A DNA stretch of 13,769 bases from Candidatus Staskawiczbacteria bacterium. GTDB taxonomy: Bacteria > Patescibacteriota > Minisyncoccia > Minisyncoccales > Staskawiczbacteraceae. Below, piece after piece: positions 12,926-13,769 of the stretch. Under the pieces are notes generated by a model, which had not been told where the DNA came from, ran no database searches, and was given only the letters and a program-made list of their open reading frames with translations. The position numbers and the translations under genes are program-made. Location of the stretch: NCBI GenBank assembly GCA_903913175.1, contig CAIWKF010000072.1:1-13769 (forward strand), given 5' to 3'. How positions within the stretch are numbered: the first letter of the stretch is position 1; the number at the start of each line of letters is the position of its first letter.

Positions 12926-13648
12926 TTAAAATCTTCTAGCAAAGGCACTAATTATTAAGCTAAATAAAAACGGTATAAACCAGAAAGAAAATATTATTAT
13001 AAAGAATATTGTCCATCCGCTTACGGTTTTTTCCGGATTTGTGCCTCTTAGTTCAGGATGTTTGTGCATATATAGCTTGTGGAAAATTATTGTCAAAACA
13101 CTAAGGGTGCCATCAATTATAGCGCAGGCAGCTAAAACTCTATAGTAAAACTGACCAAGCACTAATTCTGGGTTGTGCATATGAACAATAGGTTGAAGCA
13201 TTAAAAATACTAATGCTATAAAAATATAATTTGCATAAACAATGTTATCAATAAGATTTTCTTTGCCAGTAGCTTTTGATAAAATATCGGAATGCAAGGC
13301 TGCAAAAATTGCTATTGCGTATGTAATAAACATTTTAGAGACTGTTTCGTGTGAGATAATATCCCAAATTCCAAAAACGCTAGTAATAAAACTGATTACC
13401 ACAATAAAAAATAATGTATTTACCAGAAATGACAAAGGATTGTATTTTTTTGCTCTTTCTTCATCCCAAATAAATAATAGTCCGACTAAGGCATGAGCAA
13501 AAGCTGTTAATAATGTATAAAATGTTTTAGCTGTTATTTCATTAAATTCTCCCACTAATACAGTTACTACCGCAACAATAGAAGATATTACTAAGCACCC
13601 GATTAATACAAATAATAAATATTTTTTAAGTTTAGCGAAATCTAACAT
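12926..13648 (-). CDS. Seven-helix integral membrane protein, unknown
   Basis: A 240-residue, strongly hydrophobic protein I cannot assign to a family. Probable helices: 10-32, 42-61, 72-94, 104-120, 139-156, 166-190 and 210-236. Loops contain WDEERAKKYN (61-70), histidines in PIVHMHNPE (153-161) and a His/Tyr-rich basic stretch HKLYMHKHPELRG (190-202). The C-terminus is SAFARRF. No transporter or enzyme signature is visible, and the histidines might bind metal or haem, but that is a guess. It is followed after 5 nt by the ORF6N gene and probably cotranscribed with it. The region upstream (13649-13705) is pure A/T with no convincing promoter hexamers or Shine-Dalgarno. Confidence 0.75.
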   Translation of the reverse strand: MLDFAKLKKYLLFVLIGCLVISSIVAVVTVLVGEFNEITAKTFYTLLTAFAHALVGLLFIWDEERAKKYNPLSFLVNTLFFIVVISFITSVFGIWDIISHETVSKMFITYAIAIFAALHSDILSKATGKENLIDNIVYANYIFIALVFLMLQPIVHMHNPELVLGQFYYRVLAACAIIDGTLSVLTIIFHKLYMHKHPELRGTNPEKTVSGWTIFFIIIFSFWFIPFLFSLIISAFARRF

Positions 13649-13705
13649 GTTTTATTCTAATTTTTTATAAATGATAAAAAATTAATTTTTAGCAAAAATA
13701 AAATT

Positions 13706-13768
13706 TTAGTTGTTAATTTTATTAATTATATAATTTTTGAGGTCTTCAATTTTTATGCGTTCTTGGGC
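13706..13768 (-). CDS. C-terminal fragment of a gene entering from the right edge
   Basis: Of the three minus-strand frames at the edge, only this one is open: AQERIKIEDLKNYIINKINN, then TAA (13706-13708). The charged helical look fits a real protein C-terminus, but 20 residues are too few to identify it. If real, it lies 57 nt upstream of the seven-helix membrane protein gene on the same strand. Confidence 0.45.
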   Translation of the reverse strand, partial: AQERIKIEDLKNYIINKINN

Positions 13769-13769
13769 C

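Noticed and set aside
1..13769. CRISPR array, tRNA or rRNA genes, transposase
   Set aside because: No regularly spaced repeats, cloverleaf genes, rRNA segments or transposase domains were seen on either strand.

Overview
The window is AT-rich and gene-dense, with short proteins and almost no recognisable Shine-Dalgarno sequences. It holds a run of signal-peptide-bearing TrbC/VirB2-like pilins, a short methionyl-tRNA synthetase without a C-terminal tRNA-binding extension, a four-domain ribosomal protein S1, an ORF6N protein and a short coiled-coil protein ending in ...KLGIKLEY. Together these suggest a member of the Patescibacteria (CPR), probably Parcubacteria-like. That assignment is inference from gene content and style. 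The standard genetic code fits every gene.

Layout: almost everything is on the minus strand. Positions 1-1821 hold five tandem paralogous T4SS-type pilin precursors (the last runs off the window), directly downstream of gyrA (1871-4396). Upstream of gyrA come a membrane-anchored PsbP-like protein (4476-5171), a 106-bp structured spacer, and a metallo-beta-lactamase-fold protein whose metal motif has been lost (5278-5940). A divergent promoter region (5941-6192) serves this gene and rpsA on the plus strand (6193-7287). A bidirectional terminator separates rpsA from the metG side. There a 78-residue coiled-coil gene with a perfect consensus promoter sits between metG (7744-9210) and a relic of a second metG 3' end (7350-7415). 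A small membrane protein gene (9275-9784, plus strand) diverges from metG. A long terminator hairpin separates it from an AI-2E-family permease (9840-10862), followed by a 198-bp spacer able to fold as a three-way junction, an M16 metallopeptidase (11061-12341), an ORF6N DNA-binding protein (12375-12920), a seven-helix membrane protein (12926-13648) and the tail of one more gene.

No dedicated defence or mobile-element operon is visible. The unexplained content lies in the pilin array and in the spaces between housekeeping genes: (i) two copies of a ~60-bp leader element, each with a tiny MAK... reading frame and a CTAC/GTAG hairpin, ending at the start codons of gyrA and the MBL gene; (ii) a possible H-type pseudoknot ending 7 nt before the rpsA start codon; (iii) two long structured spacers, one whose wobble pairs and tandem G.A mismatches favour RNA from the strand opposite to the neighbouring genes; (iv) the duplicated metG tail, whose mostly synonymous differences suggest allele replacement or insertion. 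All RNA folds were paired by eye; no folding energies or database searches were run.
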